Positions 49,435 through 60,404 of a DNA stretch of 64,000 nucleotides are shown here, piece after piece (the stretch's first letter is position 1; the number at the start of each line of letters is the position of its first letter). This DNA comes from Vanilla planifolia. Taxonomy: Eukaryota; Streptophyta; Magnoliopsida; Asparagales; Orchidaceae. The notes under the pieces are model-generated. The model made no database searches, was not told where the DNA came from, and worked only from the letters and a program-made list of their open reading frames with translations. The translations under genes were made by a program, and so were the position numbers. Location: assembly GCA_023846275.1 (NCBI GenBank), contig CM043877.1, forward strand, positions 17,900,607 through 17,964,606, given 5' to 3'.

Positions 49435-49674
49435 CTCTAAACACTAGCAAAGGATGCACACGAACCCTAATTTTGGTTGAAATGTGGGAGCATTATGTTC
49501 ACACAAGAGATGAGAAAATTATGAAAATTGCAAACTTTAAGTCAATTCAAATATTCATGTAATGTATAGTAATAGAAAGTTTTTCTTTTTTCAAATCTTA
49601 ATGGCTCTTATAAATAATATTTTAAAAATTATTATGATTTGAAAACATGTTATGAGGAGGTATAAATAAAGAGT
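49435..49674. other. Spacer between two oppositely oriented LTR copies
   Basis: About 240 bp with no coding content, between the outer ends of the right LTR and of the inverted copy. Confidence 0.5.
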
Positions 49675-51350
49675 TGTAATATCCAAAAAGTGAGGGTAAA
49701 TAATTTTAATTTTTTTATTACTAGAGAAGTAAAATAAAAAGTATTATATTTAAAAGTTATATATGATCTAAAGGAGGGAAAAAAGTAAAAGTAATGAAAT
49801 AATCATGATTAAAATTTGAAAAAATTTAAAATTTTTTCTTAAATTAATTGAAATATTTTTAAGCTTAGGAAAATGGATCATATAGTACATTTAGATAGAT
49901 CATACAGTACAATAAGAATAAAAAAAAGAAAAAAATCATTTAATAATATCATATAATATGACATTAAAAGACCATGCAATACAATCAGAGAATGGGAGAG
50001 GATGAATACAATAAATTTTAGTTATAAAATACAATAATGTGTAATCGTGTAGTATAATCAAATAAGAGAATGAAGTGGGGCAAATGTGAATGGATATGAA
50101 AGTTGGGTAAATATCATATAAGTATAATTAAATATGCACAAGTATGTTTTTGTGAAAAGCAAAGCATAAATTCAAGGGATTAGGCCATATAAGGCTATTT
50201 TGTATGATACAAGTATGAAGTGTAGATCATGCACATTTGACCAAAAGAGAATGATGGATTAAGTAATGGATGAATGCATCATACAATATGATAAGTACAA
50301 TCATAATAGTATGATCAAATGTAGAATAGTGTCATACATGGAATTGTTGATTTATGATGACAAATGTACATTCATGAAACTTTATATCTCACAAAGACAA
50401 AGTGAAGATCATACATGAATGATCAGGATAACATAATAGATTAACAAGCGAACATATCATATATAGTTACAGGTATAATCATATAAGTACGATTAGGTGA
50501 AAAATAGCATCAGAAGTGGAATAACGATTTTATGAAAAAAGAAGTACATACATATATATATGAAAATGTATATCAGATAAATATAAAGCATAGATTGTAT
50601 AAGCATTATCAAAAGAGAAGAAAAAATTAATTATCTGATGGGTTAATGGATGATGACATTGTACAATACGATAAGCACAATCGTATAAGTATAAACAAGA
50701 AAAGAATAACATCGTACGTGAAGTCATCAGGTTACGATGAAAGAAGTGTATGCTTTGAAACATATCATACAAGTATAGTAATGAGATTATGTTAGTTTAA
50801 TAAGAAGAATATAATACATATTAAGACAAAGATGAAGATCTTATTGTACAAAGACGACAATCGTACAAGTATGATCTATAGAAAGTGTAAAGATTGTAAA
50901 ACATAAAACGACAAAATGAAAAAGTAAATCATCAAAAAGAGAATATAAACAATGGGAAATTATTAGAAATTTAGTGAAAAGAAGGTGAAGAGATATAACA
51001 TTGATGGAACATAGCCATTGAGAGGAAGTAAAATGGACAAGAATGTAAAGAGATGTTGGCTGTGTATGAAAACAAGTGAGGCCAAGATTGGGAAAAAGTT
51101 TGCAAGGAAAAACTAGAATCAACTTTAGCCAAGTGTATAAGAGTGAGGGAGAAAAAGAAAGAAAGTGTTACCAAGTATTTGGAAGGATTCTGAAAGGAGT
51201 TGAGATTATGACAAGAGAAAACTTGAGTCTTGGCCACAAGTACTATAGCAACCAAGAGTAAAGAGCAAGATTTGACCTTAGTGAGACTAGTACACAAGAA
51301 TTTATTGGTAAACAAAACTTGTACATCATGTCAATGTTTTGATGTAACAT
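49675..51350 (+). repeat. Inverted LTR copy of the same gypsy-like family (start portion)
   Basis: It begins TGTAATATCCAAAAAGTGAGG on the plus strand, matching the minus-strand LTR starts of the two other copies. It continues with ATCATA/TATGAT motifs (ATCATACAATATGAT at 50278-50292) and a purine-rich stretch at 50940-51200. That stretch is the reverse complement of the pyrimidine-rich LTR interior near 48180-48460. A further matching piece, TTGGCTCATG and CTAACACTTTCAAGT at about 55002-55040, also lies in plus orientation and may be its other end. Confidence 0.5.
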
Positions 51351-54300
51351 GAAATACTAGGTTAAATGCCTTAAATGCATTTGAAAATGTTATATGGAGG
51401 ATGCTTACTAATGTTGATTTTAATGACATGTTGTAATACTTCTTTAACACATATCTCAATTTGAGGATAATGATGTTATGCTATTTTAATTATATGTTAA
51501 ATATATATCATATCATATGTATTAAAAAATAAAAAGATATGATTAACAAAATATTGATATAATTGAATTAGAAAGGTTATAACAAAGTGATGTTGAAATG
51601 ACTTGATTTTTTAACTTTCATTTTAAGATGCTCTAAATGATTTGATAAATAAAATAAAGATTTTTAATTTTTTATAAAATAGATTAAATTAATAATTTTA
51701 AGTCTTTTTTTCATAAAACATACATTTTATTAAGTATATTAGATTTGAAAAATAAGTATACTATTAGATAGAGCTCATCGAGATGAGTTCATCAATGTTT
51801 ATTATGTCACAATTGAATTGCATTTGGATTTATATAAATTTTTAAAGTGAATGAAAACTAATTTATAATTTATAAATTAATTTAAAAACAAAATAGAAGA
51901 GCTAATTTCTAAATGTTTCCTAGCTTTTCTTGAACCAACTGAGTGTTACTCTTTCCTCCTTCCTCCTTGGGTCAATGAGAGAAAAAGGAAAATTTGCTTG
52001 CCCTAACTTAATAAAAAGGAAGGAAAGCCCTCATTTTTTTTGACAGAATGCTTTGTGTTTCCTTATGAGGAGTTGATTAGAGTGGGCATGAATTTCTTAA
52101 AAGATTCAAGAGGATTCACCTTCCCATTTTGTAATTCGAGCTTTGCCACTTGCCACTAAGAATTTGCACTTATAGTGAGCTAGTGGCAACGACTAAGGAA
52201 CTAGAAGAGTGAAGAGCTGGATGAGACCCAATACATGATTTGCATTACCAATGAGTGAATTGATGTTACCAAATGAATGGGCATCTTATAATGCTTTGCT
52301 CTCTCATGCTGAGTCTTCCATCGAAAGTGGAGATTAATCATTAGTTGTTAATGGAGCCATCAATTTTTTTGAAAGAATTAAAGCACTTTCTCTAGTCCTT
52401 GAAAGTTAATTAGGTGCATTAACGAATCCAAAATTGGGTTGGCTGACCATATAAATTTCAAGATCCTTATTATTTTATTTAGAGAGCATGATGGGAAAAA
52501 TCAATGATCCTCATGTCAGGGGTTGAGGTTGCATTGTAAGTAAATGGGAGATGTGTGAAAGCAAGCAATTTCTATGTTAGATGGTAAACAGTATTGTATA
52601 TATGGGTGGAGAGATTTGGGAGGCTAGCACTAACATAATGATAGGATGTGCAATGATAATGTGCACAATCATGCTTGATGGCTAGATATTTTGAGGTAGA
52701 AAACCAAATAGAGAATGCACTTGTTGACAGGTTATTTGGATCATTAATAAGGAAGAAGGATTTCTTTTTTTTAGTTATCATCATTATTATAGATTTCAAA
52801 AATGTGCATGATTAAGTGATTGGACACTTGATGATGAACATGCTTGAGTTATTATAAGAAAGTTCTTGATTATCTGATGTTGGAGTTAGTTTCAATGAGT
52901 GAGAGTTTTACAAGAGTGTCCTAAGGAAGTTAGTAGAGAATTTTGTAAGAATATTAGCTATTGGACTTATTCTTCTTAATCTATTTTTTATAAGAGGGAA
53001 CTAAGAAATCAAATATTGCTCTTATAAAGGCATGAATGAGCAAATGTATAAGAAATGTTAGCCCTATAGTATTCATCATTATGATGCTACAAACAAGGAG
53101 ATGCCACATGGAAATCATGAAGCTATTTTGGTATAACACTACCAATGCTAAGCTTGGGTGTTAAGCAATCTTTAGGTTGTGATTTCCTTTCATACATCAC
53201 TCAATAGAGATTGAGGGATCAAAGATAATACAACAAGCTCTCAAGGAGAACATATAAATAAATTTAATAACTATAATATAAGTATGATATTATTCATGAT
53301 TATTGAGCATTTATTTTAGTAGTATAACATTTATTTTTTTTATGCACCATGTTTACATCATTTTTGCCTATGGTTTGATGGAAATTAGAGTAGAGAAGTA
53401 AAACAATTGATTAATTCAATGATGTTAATGCTATAAAATATAAGAAATGAATATGATAAAGAATAAAAAAGTAAATAAGAAATAAGAATTAAATAAAGGT
53501 AAAAGATAGATACTTGTGACATAAGTACCTGATATAATTTAGGCTATATTAGTTTTATTATGATGATCATACTAATGATGGTATTGATATATCATGGATA
53601 TAGTATGGCTATGAGTTATGTTGAGAATGATGATATTTTTCTAATAACATTATCTCCAATTGTTATACTCTATTATTGTTATGAGCAAAGATGAGATGAC
53701 CATGTGATATGATATTGTACCACTAACATCAAAACCCATTCGAGATATGATCTACTTGTTATGTGACATAATAGCTTAGAGATGACATCTAATATGATGT
53801 AAGCATGATATGTGATGAGCTGTATGCTGTGTGATTTAGGAACAATGAGATAAGATCTACTACCAGACAAACATGACATGATATGTCTATAAGGTAGGGT
53901 CTATATACTATGATGCAATATCTGATGATATAACATGAGATATGTATATTATGTGCTTAATGTAGACATGATAGAGATGACAAGATCTTATGGCACTAGA
54001 ATAATGATCATTTGGAAAATGCTTAAGCTCTTATGATGAGTATAAGCATAATGAAGTTAATAAAAAACAATATTAGGATATAAAACCTAAGAAAAAAAAA
54101 TACAAGAATCAAAAGTTATTATAGAAATTTATAAAGAGCTTATATTTCAGATGGATAAATAAAATTATAGTGAATAGAAAAATATGTAGACATGAACAAG
54201 ATTAAGAGTTGAATCTATCCTTTTTTGTGTTGATTATTTTATATATTTTTATATATTCATAACATGCTCTTACATATTTAAATAGCTTTTTATACATTAA

Positions 54301-55700
54301 TATCATGATTCTATTAGATTATTTTGTATACATTTTTAGATGATGATCATAACTTCTTATTTATTTATTATTGTTCATTGATCTTTTCATAGCTCATCTC
54401 GTTGTTGCATTTTATTCCATATTATTGTTTAGATAAAAAATTCACCTATTAGGCTTTCAAGTTCATTAAATACATTATAGGTCAAAACTCTAAAGCAATA
54501 AGAGATGGGAAACCTTAGCTACACATAAAATAAGATGAGTTTGATAATAAGTTTGTGAGGCTTCTTGCATTATTTTTCTTAGATATTGGTTATGCAACTA
54601 AGAAAAAAACTTTAGATGATTGCATCTAAGCTATGTGAAATTTGTACAACATTTTAGATGATTATATCAAAAAAGTATTTTATTATCTAAAATTACATGC
54701 CCTTAAAAGTAAGTCTACTACCCAACATAATATGTCACTAATAGTATTGCCAAGGAGATATTATTAAATAATCTAAAATAAAATATTTTAGATGCACAAA
54801 AAAATAAAAATAAAAGGTTAAAAAGAAATTAATAACATTTGTTAAAAGTATAATGCAATTTCAAATTAATCTAAAAGGAAGCAAAAGATAAAAATGTTTC
54901 TCTATAGTTTTATGTTATTATTGAATTTGGACATACATGCAATCACACAATACTTACTTTTTTTATATTATGTTATAGACTTTTGTTATTAAATAATAAT
55001 AGTTGGCTCATGTCTTTTTTTGGACTAACACTTTCAAGTAAAATAAGATACCGCATATGTTAGGTACATATCTCACCATCTACTAAATAACTTAGAAAAT
55101 TAGAGGCCATGCATTGATAAAATATCAAGTAAAGAAATAAAACCCTAGGTAGAGACCTGACAGTATGACAAACTTTCAAAAACTAATAAAATAAAATCAT
55201 AAAAAGGAAACAAAATATTAGCATAATATAGCCCAATTATTAGGTTATATAAAAATATGTATAAAACTCAAACTAATGTTTCATCTTACTTTCAATCACT
55301 TATAATAAGTACTATCTACTCTTAAATCTCAAGAGTGTGCTTCTCATCTATATCATAAAAATCTCCAAATCTTCATATAATGGATACATGACTTATGCTA
55401 TAGACACTAATGATATTTATATAGTGGAATAGATAAATATATTAAGATAACCAAATATAAAAGTAATATCAAAATAAACATGTAAACATGATGAATAAAA
55501 ATAAAGTTATATTGTAAGTCATGATGATAAACCATATGTTTAAGTTTGAAACTATACTAGATACCATTTGTATAATAAGTTCATATGAAATATGAATACC
55601 ATTTTTTATTATTTCTTATTTGTAATATTTTGTGTAATTAGCTTTCCCAATTTCATTTAAATTATTATCTTCACTAAATCTAAAAATCATACCAATAAAT
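51351..55700. other. AT-rich repeat-derived region
   Basis: No gene recognised. A more balanced stretch (51900-53200) has no open frame of note. Degenerate ATGATAT/ATATCAT motifs occur at 53500-53980. An LTR-like piece of the gypsy-like family sits at about 54990-55100. Confidence 0.4.
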
Positions 55701-56001
55701 TGTTAGCAAACTTTAAGCTTTGGTTAGCACTTTTTAATGTGGTTAGAATATTTTAAGTGTTTTGCTAGTTTGTTAGAATTTTTTAAGAATTTAAATATTT
55801 AAATAATTTTAAATTTTAAATTAGGAACAAACTTTTGAATTAAGAGAAAATATTTGGAGAATTAGTTATTTTGTTTTTCTATAAATTGATGTAATTGGTG
55901 TATGAATGAATTCATGAATGAAAATTCATAGCTTTTGTCTTCCCCTGCTTTAGCTTTCTACTACCATTTTTGAATTTCTCCCTACAATTTTATTTTCATC
56001 A
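55701..56001 (+). repeat. 5' LTR of copia element 3
   Basis: Nearly collinear with 60079-60399 and sharing TTAGCAAACTTTAAGC and TTTTGTCTTCCCCTGCTT. It lacks an insertion of about 17-20 bases present after GATGTAATTAG in the right LTR. Confidence 0.95.
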
Positions 56002-56077
56002 AAGTGGTATAAGAGCTTGAAGAAAAAGATTAAATATTGTAGCATTGAAGAGAGAAGAGCAGAGTTTTTTTTAAAGA

Positions 56078-56338
56078 GTGTTTTCATTTACAATGTCTAG
56101 AATTGTGCAACAAATCATTCCCAAATTGACAAAGGAAAATTATGATAATTGGTGCATTCAATTTAAAGCCCTTCTTGGCTCGCAAGACCTTTGGGAGATT
56201 GTTATCGATGGCTTTGATGAATCAGATGCTACTGAAGCAGAGAAGAAACTGTCGAAAGAAAATCAGAAAAAGAAAAAAAAAGCCTTGTTCTTGATATATC
56301 AAGGGCTTGATGAAGCTACTTTTGAGAAATTTGCATAA
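56078..56338 (+). pseudogene. Copia gag N-terminus
   Basis: LTKENYDNWCIQFKALLGSQ followed by DLWEIVIDGF is the conserved start of plant copia gag (DUF4219/UBN2 type). Stopped by TAA at 56336 where relatives read on (FEKFA, then KATTRKEVWNKL in the same frame after the stop). Confidence 0.9.
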
Positions 56339-56578
56339 GCAACTACAAGGAAAGAAGTTTGGAATAAACTCAACACAATCTTTAAAGGTGTTGAACGTGT
56401 GAAGCATGTACGTCTTCGAATCCTTAGAGTTGATTTTGAGCAAGCAAAGATGAATGAAAATGAGACTATCTCTGATTATCTCTCACACTTGATTGCTATT
56501 ATGAATTTGATGAAGAGAAATGAATAACAAATCAATGATGTACGTGTCATTGAAAAGGCACTTCGTTCTTTAACTCCT

Positions 56579-57466
56579 ATGTTTGAGCATGTGGTAATAG
56601 CAATTGGAGAATCTAAAGATATATGTAATTTATCTATTAAAGAGCTAATGGGTTCTTTACAAGTGCATGAGCAACGACTAAAGAAAAGGGCTGAAGTTGT
56701 ACCTATTGTTCAAGTATTAGAATCAAAATTGAATTTGAAAGAAGACAATACCTTGAAGAAAGAGAATTCAAATTCAAGAGGAAGAGGACGAGGTTCATAT
56801 CGAGGATGCAGAAGAGGTCGTTTCCAAAACAGATCTCAACAAAAATTTAATCAATCTTACACTCAACATGGATATGGAAGAAATAATACTTTTCGAGGTC
56901 GAGGACAAGGTAGAAATATTGAATGTTACAATTGTCATAAGCTTGGTCATTATGCTTCTGATTGTTGGCATAAAAATAATCAATCAAACTATATAGAAAC
57001 ATCAAAAGAAGAGTCAATATCTTTATTGGCTAAAAAAGAGGGCAACAAAGGAGAAGATGTATGGTTTCTTGATTCAGGAGCAAGAAATCATATGTGTAGA
57101 AAAAGACATCTATTTGATACAATTGAAAATGTGCAAGCAAGTGTGAGTCTTGGAGACTCATCAAAGTTAAAAGTTGAAGGCAAAGATGATATAAAACTTT
57201 ATAAAGAGAAAGAGTTTCCAATTATTATTTCAGATGCATATTTTATTCTTGAAATGAAAAGTAATATTCTTAGTCTTGGACAATTGATTGAGAAAGGATA
57301 TATTATACATATGAAGAATGGTTATCTTCTTTTGCAAGATTCAAAAGAAAGAAATATTACTAAAGTGAAGATGTCGACAAATCGCCTGTTTCCTCTTCAA
57401 TTAAAATCAACAAGTGAAGTTTGTTATCTTGGGCATCCTTCAAATGATTCTTTGAAAGGCATCTAA
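56579..57466 (+). pseudogene. Copia gag C-terminus, zinc knuckle and protease
   Basis: The 295-codon frame begins inside gag (MFEHVVIAIGESKDICNLSI). It has an Arg/Gly-rich RNA-binding stretch (about residues 65-110), the intact knuckle CYNCHKLGHYASDC, the protease active site WFLDSGARNHMC, and the SLGDSSKLKVEGKDDIKL region. The start is not a true initiation codon; the frame is the downstream part of a broken gag-pol. Confidence 0.9.
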
Positions 57467-58130
57467 GGTATGGTCACCTTAACTTTGGATGTTTGAAATT
57501 ATTGGCAAAAAAAGGAATGGTGAAAGGTCTTCCTTTATTGGATGATCCAAATCATATATGTGAAACTTGTATACTTGGAAAGAGACATCATCTACCATTT
57601 TAGAAGAATAATACTTAGAGAGTTAAAAGACCATTACATCTTATACAGATATTTGTGGTCCATTGGTGCCATTATCAAATGGAGGTAACAAGTATTTTAT
57701 TACTTTCATAGATGATTTTAGTAGAAAAATATGAACATATTTTATTAAAAAGAAATCTGTTGCTATCTCCATATTTAAAGAGTTCAAATGTAAGGTTAAG
57801 AAAGAGAGTGAGCTATTCATTCAATGCCTTAGATCTAATAGAGGTGGTGAGTATACTTCAAATGAATTTATTCAATTATGTAAGCAAGAAGGCATACGAC
57901 ATCAACTTACCACAAGTTATACTCCACAACAAAATGGAATGGCTAAAAGAAGAAATCATATTATCCTTGATATGACAAGGACAATGATGAGAGAGAGGAA
58001 TATGCCAAAAGAATTTTGGGCAGAAGCAGTTGCATATTCAACTTGTTGAATCGATGTCCTACTAAAGCTGTGTTATATGACTCCACAAGAAGCTTGGAGT
58101 GGATATACACCAAGTGTTTCTCATTTTTGA
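57467..58130 (+). pseudogene. Copia gag-pre-integrase and integrase, frameshifted
   Basis: Reading across frames gives [86 protein letters not shown] and MPKEFWAEAV. These are all standard copia integrase landmarks, with the D-D-E residues identifiable. At least two frame changes are present. Confidence 0.85.
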
Positions 58131-58559
58131 ATATTTAGTTGTATTGCATATGCACAGGTACCTAATACAATAAGGAAGAAATTAGATGATAAAGATGAAA
58201 TATACATATCCATTGGGTACAACAAGGAGTCAAAGGCCTACAAACTCTACAATCCTTTAACCAAAAAAGTGTTTATTAGTCATGAAATTATGTTTGTAGC
58301 AAAAGATACTTGGAAGTGGAAGGAAGAGAAGGATGATAAAATTATCACACTTGGGCAAAAAGAAGAAATTCAAAATCAACAAACTCATGATTTGAATTCT
58401 CCAACAAAATCTCCCTCAAGAACAACTATTATGCAAAAGACAGCACTTCCTATTGACTCAAGCAGAAAGATGAAAAGTCTATAAGAGATATATGAGCAAA
58501 CTTCTCAGTATTCTAACTTATTTTGTTATTTTGCTGATAATGAACTTATTTCTTTTGAT

Positions 58560-59158
58560 GAAGTAGTGCAGGATATAAATTGGCAAAAAGTTATGGATGA
58601 AGAAATAGCATCTATAGAAAAGAATAATACATGGGAGTTAGTTGATCTCCCTCCTCAAAAGAAACCCATAGGAGTGAAATGGGTTTCAAAATTAAGCATA
58701 AAGTAGATTGAATAGTGGATAGATACAAGGCAAGGCTTGTAGCAAAAGGCTTTAAGCAAAAATATGGTATAGGTTACAATGAGGTATTTGCTCCTGTTGC
58801 TTGATTTGATATAATAAAGTTGATTTTAGCACTTCCAGCACATCATGGATGGAAGGTATGTCAACTTGATGTTAAATCTGTATTTTTGAATGGAGTTTTA
58901 GAAGAAGTTTATATTGATCAACCTGAAGGTTACAAAATTGTGAGTGATTCACATAAAGTCTATCATTTGAAAAAGGCTTTATATAGATTAGAACAAGCAC
59001 CAAGAGCATGGAATACTAAGATTAATGGATATCTTCAACAACAAGGATTCCAAAAATATCTATTTGATCATGCACTTTACATTAAGACAGCTCAAAATGA
59101 TATTCTTATAGCTTGTCTTTATGTAGATGATTTGTTTTATATAGGAAATTCTTTATAA
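58560..59158 (+). pseudogene. Copia reverse transcriptase, N-terminal part
   Basis: The open stretch from 58820 has QLDVKSVFLNGVLEEVYIDQ, then KALYRLEQAPRAWN and YVDDLFYIGN, the polymerase box. Upstream, [20 protein letters not shown] and FAPVA continue in another frame. A TAA at 59156 breaks the protein. Confidence 0.9.
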
Positions 59159-59250
59159 TTATTTCAAGAATTCAAAAGAACTATGCAGCATGAATTTGAC
59201 ATGACAGATAATGGTGAAATGTCATACTTCTTAGTTTAGAAGTAAAGCAA

Positions 59251-59781
59251 ATGACAAATGAAATCCAAATCTCTCAAAGAAGATATGCTACTAAACTTCT
59301 AAAGAAGTATAGAATAGAAGATTGTAAATCAGTGACAACACCACTTGATTCAAGAATGAAACTAAGTAGAGAAGGAGAAGGAAAATGTGTTGACTCTACT
59401 TTGTTTAAAAGTCTTGTAGGTAATCTTCGTTACCTTACTATCACAAGACCTGATATTCTATATTCTGTTGGACTCATTAGTCGATATATAGAAAATCCAA
59501 AGAAAACACATTGGATGGTTGTAAAAAGAATATTGAGGTACATTAAAGGAACACTTGATTATGGTTTGTATTTTACTAACCAAAGTGGGATAGATTTATG
59601 TGGCTACTCTAATAATGACTGGGGAGGTGATATAGATGAAAGGAAGAGTACAACTGGTTATTGTTTCTTCTTAGGTTCATCAGCATTTATGTGGAGATCG
59701 ACTAAACAAGATGTCATTGCACTTTCATCTTGTGAAGCAAAGTATATTGCAGCTTCATTAATAGTTTGTGAAGTAATTTGA
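59251..59781 (+). pseudogene. Copia reverse transcriptase C-terminus and RNase H
   Basis: A 176-codon frame with ISQRRYATKLLKKYRIEDCK, TPLDSRMKLS, LVGNLRYLTITRPDILYSVG, the RNase H start GYSNNDWGGDIDERKSTTGY and ALSSCEAKYIAAS. It is stopped by TGA at 59779. The remainder (FVDNMSTIELAKNPVQHGRS, ADIFTKAL) continues to about 60040 in other frames. Confidence 0.9.
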
Positions 59782-60078
59782 TTACAAAATTTATTGTAGG
59801 GGTTACATCATCAATAAGAAGAGCCAACAACTATATTTGTTGATAATATGTCAACCATCGAATTAGCAAAAAATCCAGTTCAACATGGGAGAAGCAAGCA
59901 TATCGAGACAAAGTATCATTTCTTCGTGATCATGTCAACAAGGAGACTATAGGTTTGGTACATTGCAGTACTGAAGAACAAGTGGCTGATATTTTTACTA
60001 AAGCACTTGGAGTGAAGAAGTTTGAAGAATTGTTAAATTGATTAGGGTTGAAGATACTTCAAGTTTGAGGGAGAGCAA

Positions 60079-60399
60079 TGTTAGCAAACTTTAAGCATTT
60101 GGTTAGTACTTTTTAAGTGTGGTTAGAATATTTTAAGTGTTTTGTTAGTTTGTTAGCATTTTTTAAGGATTTAAATATTTAAATAATTTAAAATTTTAAA
60201 TTAGGAACAAACTTTCGGATTAGAATCACATATTTGGAGAATTGGTTATTTTGTTTTTCCTATAAATTGATGTAATTAGTTCTTTGTAATTATGAATTTA
60301 TGAATAAATTCATGAATGAAAATTCATAGCTTTTGTCTTCCCCTGCTTAAGCTTTCTACTACCATTTTCAAATTTCTCCATACATTTTTATTTCCATCA
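60079..60399 (+). repeat. 3' LTR of copia element 3
   Basis: Starts TGTTAGCAAAC and ends TTTCCATCA before TAAAT. Differs from the 5' LTR by scattered substitutions and one short insertion. Confidence 0.95.
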
Positions 60400-60404
60400 T
60401 AAAT

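Larger units (their letters stand above)
55701..60399 (+). mobile_element. Ty1-copia LTR retrotransposon, best-preserved copy
   Basis: LTRs at 55701-56001 and 60079-60399 start TGTTAGCAAAC and end in CATCA. A perfect 5-bp target duplication TAAAT flanks the element (55696-55700 and 60400-60404). The primer site TGGTATAAGAGC (56005-56016, one change from the tRNA-Met complement) follows the left LTR. A purine tract (GAGGGAGAGCAA, 60067-60078) precedes the right one. Domains run gag, CCHC, protease, integrase, reverse transcriptase and RNase H in copia order. At least several stops and frameshifts break the frame (for example after 56335, 57466 and 59156), so it is non-autonomous as it stands. 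Confidence 0.95.

Noticed and set aside
43200..50800. A CRISPR array, because of regularly recurring short palindromes
   Set aside because: Repeats are degenerate, spacing is irregular, no cas-like genes, and the context is a plant LTR retrotransposon.
50841..51315. Two overlapping minus-strand ORFs of 93 and 114 codons
   Set aside because: They read through the pyrimidine-rich interior of the inverted LTR copy. Phe/Leu/Ser-rich translation is due to composition.
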